Positions 1 through 5,339 of a stretch of 6,333 bases of DNA are shown piece after piece. Both the position numbers and the translations under genes were made by a program. This DNA comes from Bacteriovoracaceae bacterium UBA1018 (lineage in GTDB: Bacteria; Bdellovibrionota; UBA1018). Within the stretch, counting starts at the first letter, position 1, and every line of letters starts with the position of its first letter. The notes under the pieces were generated by a model. That model was not told the origin of the DNA. It made no database searches and saw only the letters and a program-made list of their open reading frames with translations. Where the stretch lies: the NCBI GenBank assembly GCA_002291495.1, contig DBAE01000258.1, positions 29,124 to 35,456 of the forward strand, in the 5' to 3' direction.

Positions 1-183
1 ATTCCAAATCGTGGAAAAGAAATGGCTAAGGCTAAAGCAGTAGCAGGCGAGACCCCAGACGTGCGCGAAGAGAAAATTGCAGCACTAAGAAGTCGTATTG
101 CTGCTGGAAAATATAATGTTGATGCCGATGCAATCGCTGACCGCATGGTAGATGATCACATCGCTATGCACGGCATGAGCTGA
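1..183 (+). CDS. flgM: FlgM, anti-sigma28 factor, C-terminal part (5' end outside window)
   Basis: An open frame runs from the window edge to TGA at 181-183 and gives 60 residues. It ends with the conserved FlgM helix pattern: VREEKIAALRSRIAAGKY, then a D-x-D-x-IADRMVDDH segment. In the family this C-terminal region binds sigma28 (FliA) and blocks late flagellar transcription until FlgM is exported through the completed hook-basal body. The first residues visible (IPNRGKEMAKAKAVAGETPD) look like the poorly conserved, flexible region before the sigma-binding helices, so roughly a third of a typical 90-100 residue protein is missing. It lies upstream of flgN as in many flagellar operons. The assignment rests on the helix motif plus context; the N-terminal export signal cannot be judged. 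Confidence 0.9.
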   Translation: MPNRGKEMAKAKAVAGETPDVREEKIAALRSRIAAGKYNVDADAIADRMVDDHIAMHGMS

Positions 184-203
184 TCGAAAGTTTTTAGTAG
201 TTA

Positions 204-240
204 GATCTATAAATGAGCCAGGATGGTGAGTTTATAGATC
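204..240 (+). promoter_or_regulatory. Symmetric 37-nt hairpin with GGA triloop in the flgM-flgN gap
   Basis: GATCTATAAA at 204-213 is the exact reverse complement of TTTATAGATC at 231-240, a perfect 10-bp stem. Read as RNA, the 17-nt interior also pairs symmetrically: U214-G230 wobble, G215-A229 and A216-G228 (tandem GA of the sheared type), G217-U227, C218-G226, C219-G225, A220-U224, with GGA 221-223 as the loop. The apical sequence CCAGGAUGG resembles the CsrA consensus core CARGGAUG, and CsrA prefers GGA in a hairpin loop. There is no U-run after the stem, so it is not a standard intrinsic terminator. A role as CsrA site, attenuator, processing site or DNA operator is inference; the inverted repeat itself is certain. 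Confidence 0.7.
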
Positions 241-265
241 GGAAGTCCCAGGTCCACGAGCAATC

Positions 266-272
266 AGGAGGA
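266..272 (+). promoter_or_regulatory. Shine-Dalgarno of flgN, selecting a GTG start
   Basis: AGGAGGA lies 7 nt before GTG at 280 and 13 nt before the next in-frame ATG at 286. The normal spacing favours GTG 280. It contains two overlapping-register GGA triplets, so a CsrA dimer bound at the 221-223 loop could in principle also contact this site, as in two-site flagellin leaders. That last point is inference. Confidence 0.75.
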
Positions 273-279
273 TTGCAAA

Positions 280-804
280 GTGAGCATGAAACAACAGACA
301 CTCGTCCAACAACTTCATCAGACGCTTCAGAAAATGCTTGGACATCATCGCCAACTTTTGGATGTCGTTCGAGAAGAACGTAAAGCTCTTGTGGATGCGG
401 ATCTTAAACGCATACAAGAGATGACCTATCAAAAAGAAGCACTCGTTGAATCCATCAGAAACTTAGAAGCGCAAAGGCTCAAGTTATCTGCTGAACTCGC
501 AGTGATCTGGAAAAAGCCACTTCACGAACTCACCATTTCAAATGTTATTATTGCGGTTCAGGGTACAGACCAAAAGATGGCTGAAAATCTGCGTGGAACA
601 TACAACGCGCTTATTCACATCATCGGTCGCACGAGCGACCAAAATAATGACAACAAACTTTTGGTGGAAAAGTCACTTGAACACATTCATCAGATGAAAA
701 AGAACGTTTTAGGCGAAAGCGTACCTCACTCGGATACATACAATCCGAAAGGTCAGCGATCGAATAATGGTGGGAGTTCCCGTCTCTTGTCACAAGAGGC
801 TTAG
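280..804 (+). CDS. flgN: FlgN, export chaperone for FlgK and FlgL
   Basis: The protein has 174 residues, slightly longer than the usual 140-160. It is almost entirely helical. Residues 5-75 show the FlgN pattern: a helix ending in LLDVVREERKALVDADLKRI, then QKEALVESIRNLEAQRLKL. This is the typical 'LL..L..ER.AL...DL..L..L...KE.L...I..LE' layout. Helix 127-145 (LLVEKSLEHIHQMKKNVLG) is followed by a short YNPKGQ segment, as in the family, and a polar tail of about 15 residues. FlgN is cytoplasmic, binds the C-terminal helices of FlgK and FlgL and brings them to the FlhA export platform; its client genes follow immediately. GTG 280 was chosen over ATG 286 because of the AGGAGGA spacing. The last codons form a strong RNA hairpin, described separately. 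Confidence 0.9.
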   Translation: MSMKQQTLVQQLHQTLQKMLGHHRQLLDVVREERKALVDADLKRIQEMTYQKEALVESIRNLEAQRLKLSAELAVIWKKPLHELTISNVIIAVQGTDQKMAENLRGTYNALIHIIGRTSDQNNDNKLLVEKSLEHIHQMKKNVLGESVPHSDTYNPKGQRSNNGGSSRLLSQEA

Positions 805-807
805 GGA
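778..807 (+). other. Stable hairpin spanning the flgN stop codon
   Basis: GTCTCTTG at 782-789 pairs with CAAGAGGC at 793-800 (one G-U pair) around a UCA loop. After a three-base UUA bulge on the 3' side (801-803), TCCC 778-781 pairs with GGGA 804-807. That makes 12 pairs, with the flgN stop TAG (802-804) and the first GGA of the flgK leader (805-807) inside the structure. No T-run follows. It may stabilise or process the mRNA, or tune the flgN to flgK translation ratio; this role is inferred. Confidence 0.55.
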
Positions 808-827
808 CGCTGGAAGGGATAGAGGAG
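805..827 (+). promoter_or_regulatory. GGA-rich flgK leader and Shine-Dalgarno
   Basis: The 27 nt between flgN and flgK hold four GGA triplets, at 805-807, 812-814, 817-819 and 824-826. The last lies in AGAGGAG (821-827), the Shine-Dalgarno, only 4 nt before ATG 832. GGA repeated near a ribosome binding site is the hallmark of CsrA/RsmA targets. Purine-rich leaders also contain GGA by chance, so binding is a hypothesis. Confidence 0.5.
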
Positions 828-831
828 TATC

Positions 832-2256
832 ATGGGTCTACCTAATGTCATGCATACCGGCCGCAGTGGAATGGTGGCCGCCAAAGCTAGCATCGCGACG
901 GCAGGCCATAACGTTGCAAACGCAAACGTAGACGGATACTCACGCCAGCGTGTTGAACAAGCCAACGACACTCCACGACCCGTAGGATCCAAAGCACTCG
1001 TTGGAACTGGTACTCTGATCAACGGCGTAAAAAGAATCAATGACGAGTACGTCGAAAAACAACTTCGAAATAGCGGCCGCGATCTTTCACACATGGAAGA
1101 AAAAGACATGGTCCTTAAGCAGACTGAGGACATCTTTAACGAAATGGGCGGAGAAGGTCTCAATCGCTTGATGTCTAAGTTTTTTAATGAATTTAGAAAG
1201 CTCGGCAATGAGCCAGATAACGAAGCCATTAGACAAGCTGTGCGCGAATCGTCTCAAGCAATGGTGAATGACTTTCATCGATTACGAAACGAAGTCGAAG
1301 AAGTCCGCCGGCACATCGATCAAAGGCTTGAAGGTTATACTAAAGAGATCAACGCCCTGGGTGAAGAGATCAAAGAACTCAACATCAAGATCAAGATGAT
1401 GGAACTCAGTGGTGCCGACGCTAACGATCTTCAAGATAAGCGAGATCGAGCTCTCAAAAATCTTGCGACCTATATGGATCTATCGATGCATAAGGACAAA
1501 GATGGAGCATTTATTGTCGATGTTCGGGGCATCGGCCCGTTTGTAGCTGGCCCGAGTGTTGAAAGATTTTCTGTGTTCCGCTCTAAAGCAGATGATCAAG
1601 GCAAGCCAGAAGCTGCTTACGACGTCAAGACAACCTCGACAGTCGGTGGTCCAGTCACTCATCAAATTCAGGGTGGAAAATTGGGTGCGCTTCTTCAAAC
1701 ACGTGACCAAACTCTTTCGACCATTCTTAATCGATTGGACGAACTTGCTACCAACATGACTGAAGCAGTTAATAGTATTCACGTTCAAGGTTATAATCGT
1801 GATGGAAGAAACGGGATCAATTTTTTCAAACCGCTTCAAGGTACTGAGCGTGCAGCCGCCTTTTTCGACCTATCGGACGACATCAAAACAAACGTGAGCA
1901 ATATTGCTTCGGCCGCACAACCGGACTCACCCGGAGATAACCGTATCGCAATCGCAATTTCTGGCCTTCAGAATATGCGTTTGATGAATAACGGAAAAAC
2001 TACAGTAGACGATTTCTTTAATTCGATTGTGAGTGACGTCGGTGTTGCGACTAATCGTAATCGCGCCAATATGAATCAGCAAAAAGATATTCAGAATCAG
2101 CTCGTCAAGATGCGTGATCAGATATCAGGCGTTTCAATTGACGAGGAAACGGCTAATATTATGCAGTTTCAGCACACATTTGATGCTTCAGCAAAGGTCA
2201 TCCAAGTCGCCGATGAAATGCTCAAAACAGTGCTCGAATTGAAACGAATGGGATAA
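832..2256 (+). CDS. flgK: FlgK, hook-filament junction protein 1 (HAP1)
   Basis: This 474-residue protein has the complete FlgK architecture. The N-terminal rod/hook-type motif covers residues 1-45 (short GL start, then NVANANVDGYSRQRVE at 28-43), where NxxGYSRQ is the signature. A long helical region at 85-215 contains AxDLQDKRDRALKNLA (197-212), the FlgK form of 'NDLxDxRDxLL'. A variable beta-rich middle follows (220-290). The C-terminal helix, from about 430 (GVSIDEETANIMQFQHTFDASAKVIQVADEML), is the D0 coiled-coil segment that packs in the axial filament and is bound by FlgN. FlgK caps the hook and joins it to FlgL and the filament. It has no signal peptide, as expected for type III export. 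It ends in tandem in-frame stops, TAA TGA, 7 nt before flgL. Confidence 0.97.
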   Translation: MGLPNVMHTGRSGMVAAKASIATAGHNVANANVDGYSRQRVEQANDTPRPVGSKALVGTGTLINGVKRINDEYVEKQLRNSGRDLSHMEEKDMVLKQTEDIFNEMGGEGLNRLMSKFFNEFRKLGNEPDNEAIRQAVRESSQAMVNDFHRLRNEVEEVRRHIDQRLEGYTKEINALGEEIKELNIKIKMMELSGADANDLQDKRDRALKNLATYMDLSMHKDKDGAFIVDVRGIGPFVAGPSVERFSVFRSKADDQGKPEAAYDVKTTSTVGGPVTHQIQGGKLGALLQTRDQTLSTILNRLDELATNMTEAVNSIHVQGYNRDGRNGINFFKPLQGTERAAAFFDLSDDIKTNVSNIASAAQPDSPGDNRIAIAISGLQNMRLMNNGKTTVDDFFNSIVSDVGVATNRNRANMNQQKDIQNQLVKMRDQISGVSIDEETANIMQFQHTFDASAKVIQVADEMLKTVLELKRMG

Positions 2257-2263
2257 TGAGTAG

Positions 2264-3253
2264 ATGCGTGTAACTGAAAACTCCAATTACGGAGCCGTAC
2301 GAAACAGCGTAGCCAGGAGCAAGGAACGCATGGAAGGTTTACAAAACCAACATGCGACACTTAAAAAGCTCAACACTCCATCTGATGATCCAGTTGGGGC
2401 ATCAAAAATTCTCGAAATCAGGACAGATAAGATGAATAACGATCAGTATCAGATGAATGCTAAGCTTGCTGAGACATTCTTAGAAAATTCCGATCACGCG
2501 CTAGCAGAGCTCTCTGACATAGTTGTCCGGGCAAAAGAAATTGCGATCGGACAGTCCAGCGGTGCAAGCTCCAATGATGACACCCGACTGGGCGTGGCTG
2601 AAGAAGTCACTCAGCTTTTTCAACAAGCAGTTACAGCAGCAAACCGTCGGATCGGCGATCGCTATCTCTTTGGCGGATATAAAACCAATCAGCCTCCAAT
2701 CGACGCAGAAGGTAAATATCAAGGCGACGATGGCCTCATGATGGTTGAAATAGCGCGGGATGTCTTTTTATCGAGCAATATTCCTGGATTTGAAGCGTTC
2801 AATACGCAACCTCGCAAAAGCATGGCTTATCCGCCCCAAGGAATGGAAGCTGCCACTGACCGAGCGCCGGCTGAAGCCAACGGTACTGGTCAAAATATTG
2901 CAGAGGGACAAGCTGAAAACGTAAATGTTTTTGATGAACTACAGAACCTGCGAATTGGCCTACTCACCGGAGATCTGGATGCAATTCGGAGCACACTTGA
3001 TCGTTTTGATCAGATGCACGGTAAACTTGTTTCGATGCGTGCAAAAGTGGGTTCCCGAATTCACGGTCTCCAAAGTACAGGACAATCGCTTGAGAGGCAT
3101 AATTTAACGAACGCGCACTTAGGCTCTAGTATTGAGGATGCGGATATGGCCCGTGTTGTCAGTGACTTAGCCAAAGAGGAGACAGTATTTAGAAGTTCCT
3201 TATCTACCTCACAGAAACTCATTCAACCAACCTTGCTTGATTTCTTAAAGTAG
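2264..3253 (+). CDS. flgL: FlgL, hook-filament junction protein 3 (HAP3)
   Basis: The protein has 329 residues. The flagellin-like N-terminal D0/D1 helix is present (MRVTENSNYGAVRNSV, then LNTPSDDPVGASKILEIR around 36-53, the FlgL 'k.i.PSDDP' signature). RYLFGGYKTNQPPI at 133-146 is the FlgL-specific turn before the central domain. The C-terminal helix 287-329 (SSIEDADMARVVSDLAKEETVFRSSLSTSQKLIQPTLLDFLK-type) closes the D0 coiled coil. FlgL sits between FlgK and flagellin and is a FlgN client. Residues about 183-220 form a polar, Ala/Gly/Gln-rich linker. The start ATG 2264 has only a weak GGGA (2250-2253) 10 nt upstream, inside the end of flgK, so translation is probably coupled to flgK. Confidence 0.96.
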   Translation: MRVTENSNYGAVRNSVARSKERMEGLQNQHATLKKLNTPSDDPVGASKILEIRTDKMNNDQYQMNAKLAETFLENSDHALAELSDIVVRAKEIAIGQSSGASSNDDTRLGVAEEVTQLFQQAVTAANRRIGDRYLFGGYKTNQPPIDAEGKYQGDDGLMMVEIARDVFLSSNIPGFEAFNTQPRKSMAYPPQGMEAATDRAPAEANGTGQNIAEGQAENVNVFDELQNLRIGLLTGDLDAIRSTLDRFDQMHGKLVSMRAKVGSRIHGLQSTGQSLERHNLTNAHLGSSIEDADMARVVSDLAKEETVFRSSLSTSQKLIQPTLLDFLK

Positions 3254-3264
3254 TTGCAAGTGGC

Positions 3265-3325
3265 AGGGCGTTAGAATAAACGTTCTTCCGGTAAAGGAAT
3301 ACTCGCGCTTTACGTGGAGATGGAG
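3265..3325 (+). promoter_or_regulatory. Structured csrA leader with repeated GGA motifs
   Basis: Two consecutive RNA hairpins can form. At 3265-3286, AGGGCGUU pairs with AACGUUCU (two G-U pairs) around a 6-nt loop. At 3291-3313, GUAAAG pairs with CUUUAC around an 11-nt loop. GGA triplets lie at 3296-3298 (edge of the second loop), 3316-3318 and 3322-3324. The last two form the Shine-Dalgarno region GGAGATGGAG before ATG 3331. CsrA represses its own translation in E. coli through such motifs; autoregulation here is inferred. Confidence 0.5.
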
Positions 3326-3330
3326 ATCTT

Positions 3331-3555
3331 ATGCTAGTATTGACCCGGAAGTTAGGGGAAAGCATCGCAATTGATGATCATATTAAGATCGTTGTGGTGC
3401 AAATTAAAGGAAAACAAGTTCGCCTAGGCATTCAAGCGCCTAAGGAGACTAAGATTCATCGTGAGGAAGTTTACACGGCGATCCAAGATCAAAATAAAGA
3501 AGCCGTGAAGACTCCTGTTGCGATGACTCAAGTATCTAAAGTATTAAAGGGTTAA
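3331..3555 (+). CDS. csrA: CsrA, RNA-binding translational regulator (FliW-responsive type)
   Basis: CsrA is a small dimer that binds GGA motifs in mRNA leaders. The full core is present: MLVLTRKLGESI at 1-12, the KGKQVRLGIQAPKE strand region at 26-39 and HREEVY at 43-48. The RNA-binding residues L4, R6 and R44 are conserved. At 74 residues it is longer than E. coli CsrA (61) and equal to B. subtilis CsrA, with a C-terminal extension. N55, a residue needed for FliW binding in B. subtilis, is retained (IQDQN at 51-55). In the FliW type, FliW docks on this extension and blocks RNA binding, and fliW is the next gene. It most likely controls flagellin and perhaps nearby flagellar genes. The start is unambiguous (ATG, GGAG 5 nt upstream). 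Confidence 0.97.
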   Translation: MLVLTRKLGESIAIDDHIKIVVVQIKGKQVRLGIQAPKETKIHREEVYTAIQDQNKEAVKTPVAMTQVSKVLKG

Positions 3556-3562
3556 CACCTTT

Positions 3563-3593
3563 GGTGACGATTGCGTAACTACGCTTGGTCACC
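3563..3593 (+). other. Hairpin after csrA in the csrA-fliW gap
   Basis: GGTGAC (3563-3568) pairs with GTCACC (3588-3593), and inside it GCGT (3573-3576) pairs with ACGC (3581-3584) around an AACT tetraloop. A competing small hairpin, CACC 3556-3559 with GGTG 3563-3566 (TTT loop), uses the same left arm. There is no T-run right after 3593, so it is not a canonical terminator. A second, weaker stem, AAGCA 3596-3600 with TGCTT 3618-3622, is followed by TTTT (3621-3624). Together they may attenuate read-through into fliW; this is inference. Confidence 0.45.
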
Positions 3594-3660
3594 TGAAGCA
3601 AAGCGATGCTGGGCACATGCTTTTAGATGAGAGCTTGGCAGAGCAGAGCAACTTGACTGA

Positions 3661-3667
3661 AAGGAAG
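3661..3667 (+). promoter_or_regulatory. Shine-Dalgarno of fliW, supporting the GTG start
   Basis: AAGGAAG lies 9 nt before GTG 3677. A TAA at 3668-3670 in the fliW frame rules out any earlier start, so GTG 3677 is the only start that keeps the conserved N-terminus. Confidence 0.7.
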
Positions 3668-3676
3668 TAACCGAGA

Positions 3677-4240
3677 GTGATCGTAAAAACAGGACGTTTT
3701 GGACAACTCACAGTAAGTGAGGATGACACTATTTTAATCCCGCATGGGATTTTAGGGTTTCCGCAATACACGCGTTTTTGCTTGGTTGATCCAGGAGATG
3801 AAACACTCATTCTCTGGTTACAATCTCTCGAAGATTCAACGATTGCATTTCCTCTATTAGAGCCCAAGATCTTTAAGCCGGACTATTCGGTAAGGTTGTC
3901 TGCGGCCGAACTCAGAGAGCTCAAACTTGAAAATATCAATCAATCAGCGGTCTATAGTATTTTGACCATTGGCGAAGATATCACTCAGATGACTGCTAAT
4001 CTGAAAGCTCCCTTGGTAATCAATCTGAAACAAAAGCTCGCACGCCAGGTTGTTCTTCAAGAGAATGAGTACAGCATCAAGCATTTGATGTTTAAAGAAC
4101 TTAGAGCTCACTTGATGACCATTGCAGCACAGTTTTCTTCACGTGCAAAAAATCAAGCAACTCAAGGTGAGGCTGCCGCAACTCCAGTGTCGATTCGAGA
4201 CATTCCGCCTTCATTGACTGTAAAAACATTACAGGCGTGA
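3677..4240 (+). CDS. fliW: FliW, flagellar assembly factor and CsrA antagonist
   Basis: FliW binds flagellin and, when free, binds CsrA to lift repression of flagellin translation. The family signatures appear in order: GILGFPQYTRF (24-34), LWLQSLEDSTIAFPLLEP (46-63), KPDYSVRL (67-74) and TANLKAPLVINLKQKLARQVVLQ (106-128), where the TANL-APIVIN block is diagnostic. The protein has 187 residues against about 130-155 in most FliW proteins. The extra length is a C-terminal tail of about 35 residues (from 153) that is polar and Ala/Thr/Ser-rich and ends SLTVKTLQA. It starts with GTG 121 nt after csrA, an unusually wide gap for this pair. Its stop codon TGA (4238-4240) overlaps the GTG start of the next gene. 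Confidence 0.95.
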   Translation: MIVKTGRFGQLTVSEDDTILIPHGILGFPQYTRFCLVDPGDETLILWLQSLEDSTIAFPLLEPKIFKPDYSVRLSAAELRELKLENINQSAVYSILTIGEDITQMTANLKAPLVINLKQKLARQVVLQENEYSIKHLMFKELRAHLMTIAAQFSSRAKNQATQGEAAATPVSIRDIPPSLTVKTLQA

Positions 4241-5139
4241 TCCTAGGTAGGCTCGTACTGATTCTATTTTTTAGTCTTCAACTGATTTCTTGGCCTATAC
4301 GGGCTGAGGATAGGGCCGAGGATTTAGATCAAAACTTCAATCTGACGGTCTTTCCTGCGGCCCGGATGGAGAGTAAGTACAGCTATCCTACGCCGTCGCA
4401 AACTCAGACATTGGATCAAATCAGGGCAAGATTTGTAGATCAAATCAAACTCGCCCAAGCGTCCTGGTATCCTAGTTTACTCGATTCACAAATCCCTTCG
4501 GAGTTTGAACGACAAGTTGTTGAAACTTCCATGAAGAGAACACCCATCTGGCTGTGCAAGGGACGTCAATGTGAAGGATGCCCGAATGATCATTCATACT
4601 CTTGTGTGCTAGGAAGGAAAATCCTGAACTCAGTTGGAGCAGCAATTTTACTTCATCCCTGTCACTTGTCCAATTCGGGATGTGGCTTAACTTCGATGAG
4701 CTTAGAGCAAGTCATTGAGAAAGAACTTTCAGTACTCGCTTTTTATAAGCTCAAAAAAGTTCCTAAATATGTAACTGCAGTTGCTGGCTATCGAAGCGCT
4801 ACTTCTACTCTTCAACATGCCTCTGCAGTTTTCCAAGATCTGCTGAGAGCCTGTCCAGGTTCTTTGCCACTGACAGGATTTAACTATTTGCTTAATTTTC
4901 GACATTTAGTTGAGATCACATCTCTCGGTTGCATTGAAAGAATCTTAACGCCTTTGAGAAACCTCCCCCACTCTTGCCGGTCGTTAGAAAGTTCAGAGGG
5001 ATTTCGCAAGCGTTTTAAGAATGGATTATTTCGGGCTGAACGCAAAGGATATCGATGTGATTCACTTTGCCAGGTTATGACTTGTGGTAAAGAAAGTCGC
5101 ACCTTCCTAGAATCATCCAGTTTGGAGAGCGAGAGATGA
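4237..5139 (+). CDS. Secreted cysteine-rich protein of unknown function, coupled to fliW
   Basis: I do not recognise the family. The 300-residue product starts with a classical signal peptide: R5, a hydrophobic core at 6-19 (LVLILFFSLQLISW) and a probable cut after IRA (A23), so the mature protein should be periplasmic or exported. The mature part has 12 cysteines, at 107, 112, 115, 123, 142, 149, 206, 232, 247, 274, 278 and 283. An even number in a secreted protein suggests up to six disulfides. The densest clusters are WLCKGRQCEGC (105-115) and CDSLCQVMTC (274-283). No lipobox, no PKD or OmpA domain and no clear catalytic motif is visible. GTG 4237 overlaps the fliW stop as GTGA with only a weak AGG upstream, which indicates translational coupling. 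A role in flagellar or envelope biology is suggested by position only. Confidence 0.8.
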   Translation: MILGRLVLILFFSLQLISWPIRAEDRAEDLDQNFNLTVFPAARMESKYSYPTPSQTQTLDQIRARFVDQIKLAQASWYPSLLDSQIPSEFERQVVETSMKRTPIWLCKGRQCEGCPNDHSYSCVLGRKILNSVGAAILLHPCHLSNSGCGLTSMSLEQVIEKELSVLAFYKLKKVPKYVTAVAGYRSATSTLQHASAVFQDLLRACPGSLPLTGFNYLLNFRHLVEITSLGCIERILTPLRNLPHSCRSLESSEGFRKRFKNGLFRAERKGYRCDSLCQVMTCGKESRTFLESSSLESER

Positions 5140-5339
5140 TCGCGTTTCCTCCCGAAGGTTGCAATGAGACGCAATCTAAAGCTTCTGAAGAGTTTTATTT
5201 ACGAGAAATAGCTCAGTTTCTTCATCCTAAAGTCCGAGCACAATGTCTCAATGAACTCATCACTCGAAGTGCTTCTGAAAGACGCACGAGTCCTAATGAC
5301 TCCCTAAAAGGTCCAGAAATAGAGCTTATTGAAAATTGA
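5136..5339 (+). CDS. Small hypothetical protein, 67 residues, last gene of the + strand operon
   Basis: The ATG at 5136 overlaps the stop of the secreted-protein gene as ATGA, and GGAG (5124-5127) lies at an 8-nt spacing, a good initiation context. This layout is the main reason to call it. The product has no signal peptide or membrane segment. A short amphipathic helical stretch at about 17-47 (SEEFYLREIAQFLHPKVRAQCLNELITRS) precedes a polar tail with many charges (RRTSPNDSLKGPEIELIEN). I recognise no family. Its stop overlaps the end of the convergent lipoprotein gene by 14 nt. It could be a cytoplasmic partner of the preceding gene or a chance ORF; conservation in relatives would decide. 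Confidence 0.5.
   Translation: MIAFPPEGCNETQSKASEEFYLREIAQFLHPKVRAQCLNELITRSASERRTSPNDSLKGPEIELIEN
5288..5302 (-). terminator. Possible weak terminator hairpin downstream of the - strand lipoprotein gene
   Basis: GAGTC and GACTC form a perfect 5-bp inverted repeat around a 5-nt loop, 24 nt beyond the - strand stop at 5326. On the - strand it is followed by GTGCGTCTTT, a poor T-tract. The hairpin lies inside the 67-residue + strand ORF. This is a low-confidence call. Confidence 0.25.

Noticed and set aside
184..213. Sigma70-like promoter before flgN: TCGAAA (184-189), 18-nt spacer, TATAAA (208-213)
   Set aside because: The -35 box matches only 4 of 6, and the -10 box is part of the perfect inverted repeat, which explains the AT-rich sequence better.
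1074..1081. GCGGCCGC (NotI site) in flgK as a sign of cloning
   Set aside because: It lies in frame in conserved coding sequence with no vector-like flanks, so it is a chance site.
801..1229. 142-residue - strand ORF opposite flgK
   Set aside because: It is antisense to the highly conserved flgK 5' end, has no Shine-Dalgarno support, and its composition reads as a frame shadow.
3261..3275. Sigma54-like element TGGCAGG-N4-TAGA before csrA
   Set aside because: The -24 half is good, but the essential GC of the -12 element is missing.
3272..3277. TAGAAT as a -10 box for a csrA promoter
   Set aside because: The only -35-like sequence nearby (TTGCAA, 3254-3259) is 12 nt away, too close for a sigma70 promoter.
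3277..3303. Sigma28 promoter (TAAA-N15-GCCGATAA) before csrA
   Set aside because: TAAA is present, but the sequence 15 nt later, GGAATACT, does not match the -10 element.
3636..3650. Sigma54-like element TGGCA...AGCAA before fliW
   Set aside because: The GC doublet is one base off the required spacing and TT before it is absent.
3556..3676. A CsrB/RsmZ-like sponge RNA between csrA and fliW
   Set aside because: Sponge RNAs carry many GGA loops. This gap has a single GGA, in the fliW Shine-Dalgarno.
4884..5174. 96-residue - strand ORF opposite the secreted-protein gene
   Set aside because: It lacks family features and overlaps two coupled + strand genes; most likely a shadow frame.
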